Assembly: GCA_030598355.1 (NCBI GenBank)
Contig: JAUVQD010000123.1
Span: 1 to 5,049 of the forward strand
DNA: 5,049 nt
Source of the DNA: Actinomycetes bacterium
Lineage (GTDB): Bacteria > Actinomycetota > Aquicultoria > CAJVYJ01 > JAUVQD01
Direction: 5' to 3'
The position numbers and the translations under genes were made by a program. Under the pieces are notes generated by a model. It saw only the letters and a program-made list of their open reading frames with translations, ran no database searches and was not told the origin of the DNA. Of the stretch, positions 4,874-5,049 are shown one piece after another. How positions within the stretch are numbered: the stretch's first letter is position 1; every line of letters starts with the position of its first letter.

Positions 4874-5049
4874 CTACTGTTTGAGTAGGCGCATCCCATT
4901 GGCAATGACGATCAGGGCGCTCCCCTCGTGGCCCACAACCCCCAACGTTAAGTTGAGATATCCACTAAATGTTGCCGCAACCAGCAGAACAACTACTCCC
5001 AGAGAGAATATTATGTTTTGCTGAACAATTCGCATGGTTCGTCGGCTGA
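4874..5049 (-). CDS. P1B-type metal-transporting ATPase, C-terminal end (5' part outside the window)
   Basis: A minus-strand frame enters from the right edge and ends in TAG (4874-4876), giving 57 C-terminal residues. SRRTMRIVQQN is the typical segment leading into the last membrane pair of heavy-metal P-type ATPases. A hydrophobic helix (IIFSLGVVVLLVAATF) and a final helix with GHEGSALIVIANGMRLL follow. HEG(G/S) in the last helix is the hallmark of the P1B-4 group (Co/Fe/Zn-type exporters) as I know the family, whereas copper and classic Zn/Cd pumps differ here. The catalytic DKTGT and the membrane metal-site motif are off-window, so metal and direction remain open. Its stop is one base from the ribF stop, tail to tail, leaving no room for a terminator between the genes. 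Confidence 0.85.
   Translation of the reverse strand, partial: SRRTMRIVQQNIIFSLGVVVLLVAATFSGYLNLTLGVVGHEGSALIVIANGMRLLKQ

Noticed and set aside
1..5049. CRISPR array, insertion sequence, toxin-antitoxin or defence genes
   Set aside because: No regularly spaced repeats, transposase motifs or defence-type proteins were seen in any frame.

Overview
The window is an ordinary bacterial chromosomal segment of moderate GC (mid-to-upper forties percent, judged by eye). It has near-consensus sigma70-type promoters, tRNA genes without an encoded CCA, and one apparently leaderless gene. No feature fixes the lineage. Leaderless translation, U73 in tRNA-Thr(GGU) and the Tyr-Thr-Met tRNA order would fit a lower-GC Actinomycetota-like or related Gram-positive lineage, but this is only a weak inference.

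Layout from left to right: (1) the 3' part of a sulfatase gene on the plus strand (1-893). (2) A non-coding tRNA region (894-1479) with tRNA-Met(CAU) and tRNA-Thr(GGU), both on the minus strand; the Thr gene has a very good promoter. (3) A minus-strand NAD-dependent nucleotide-sugar epimerase starting at a GTG (1480-2451). Two bases before its start lies the stop codon of a C-terminal remnant of a sugar-phosphate transferase (2454-2567). (4) A spacer of about 280 bases with a long imperfect inverted repeat, then tRNA-Tyr(GUA) (2845-2926) with its own promoter. (5) A UbiE/MenG-type methyltransferase on the minus strand (start set at 3775). (6) A 167-base divergent intergenic region with repeats. 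(7) ribF on the plus strand, whose -10 box ends six bases before the ATG. (8) Only one base after the ribF stop, the C-terminus of a P1B-type metal ATPase converging from the minus strand and running off the window.

Functionally this is mostly housekeeping: flavin cofactor synthesis (ribF), quinone-type methylation (ubiE-like) and three tRNAs. Next to these sit accessory functions: sulfatase, a sugar epimerase with the eroded partner gene, and metal transport. The epimerase and transferase remnant look like the end of a former surface-polysaccharide operon lying between tRNA-Tyr and tRNA-Thr. I found no convincing new multi-gene system. The points most worth a second look are the transferase remnant, the abnormal acceptor end of tRNA-Met, leaderless ribF, and two unexplained inverted-repeat structures.
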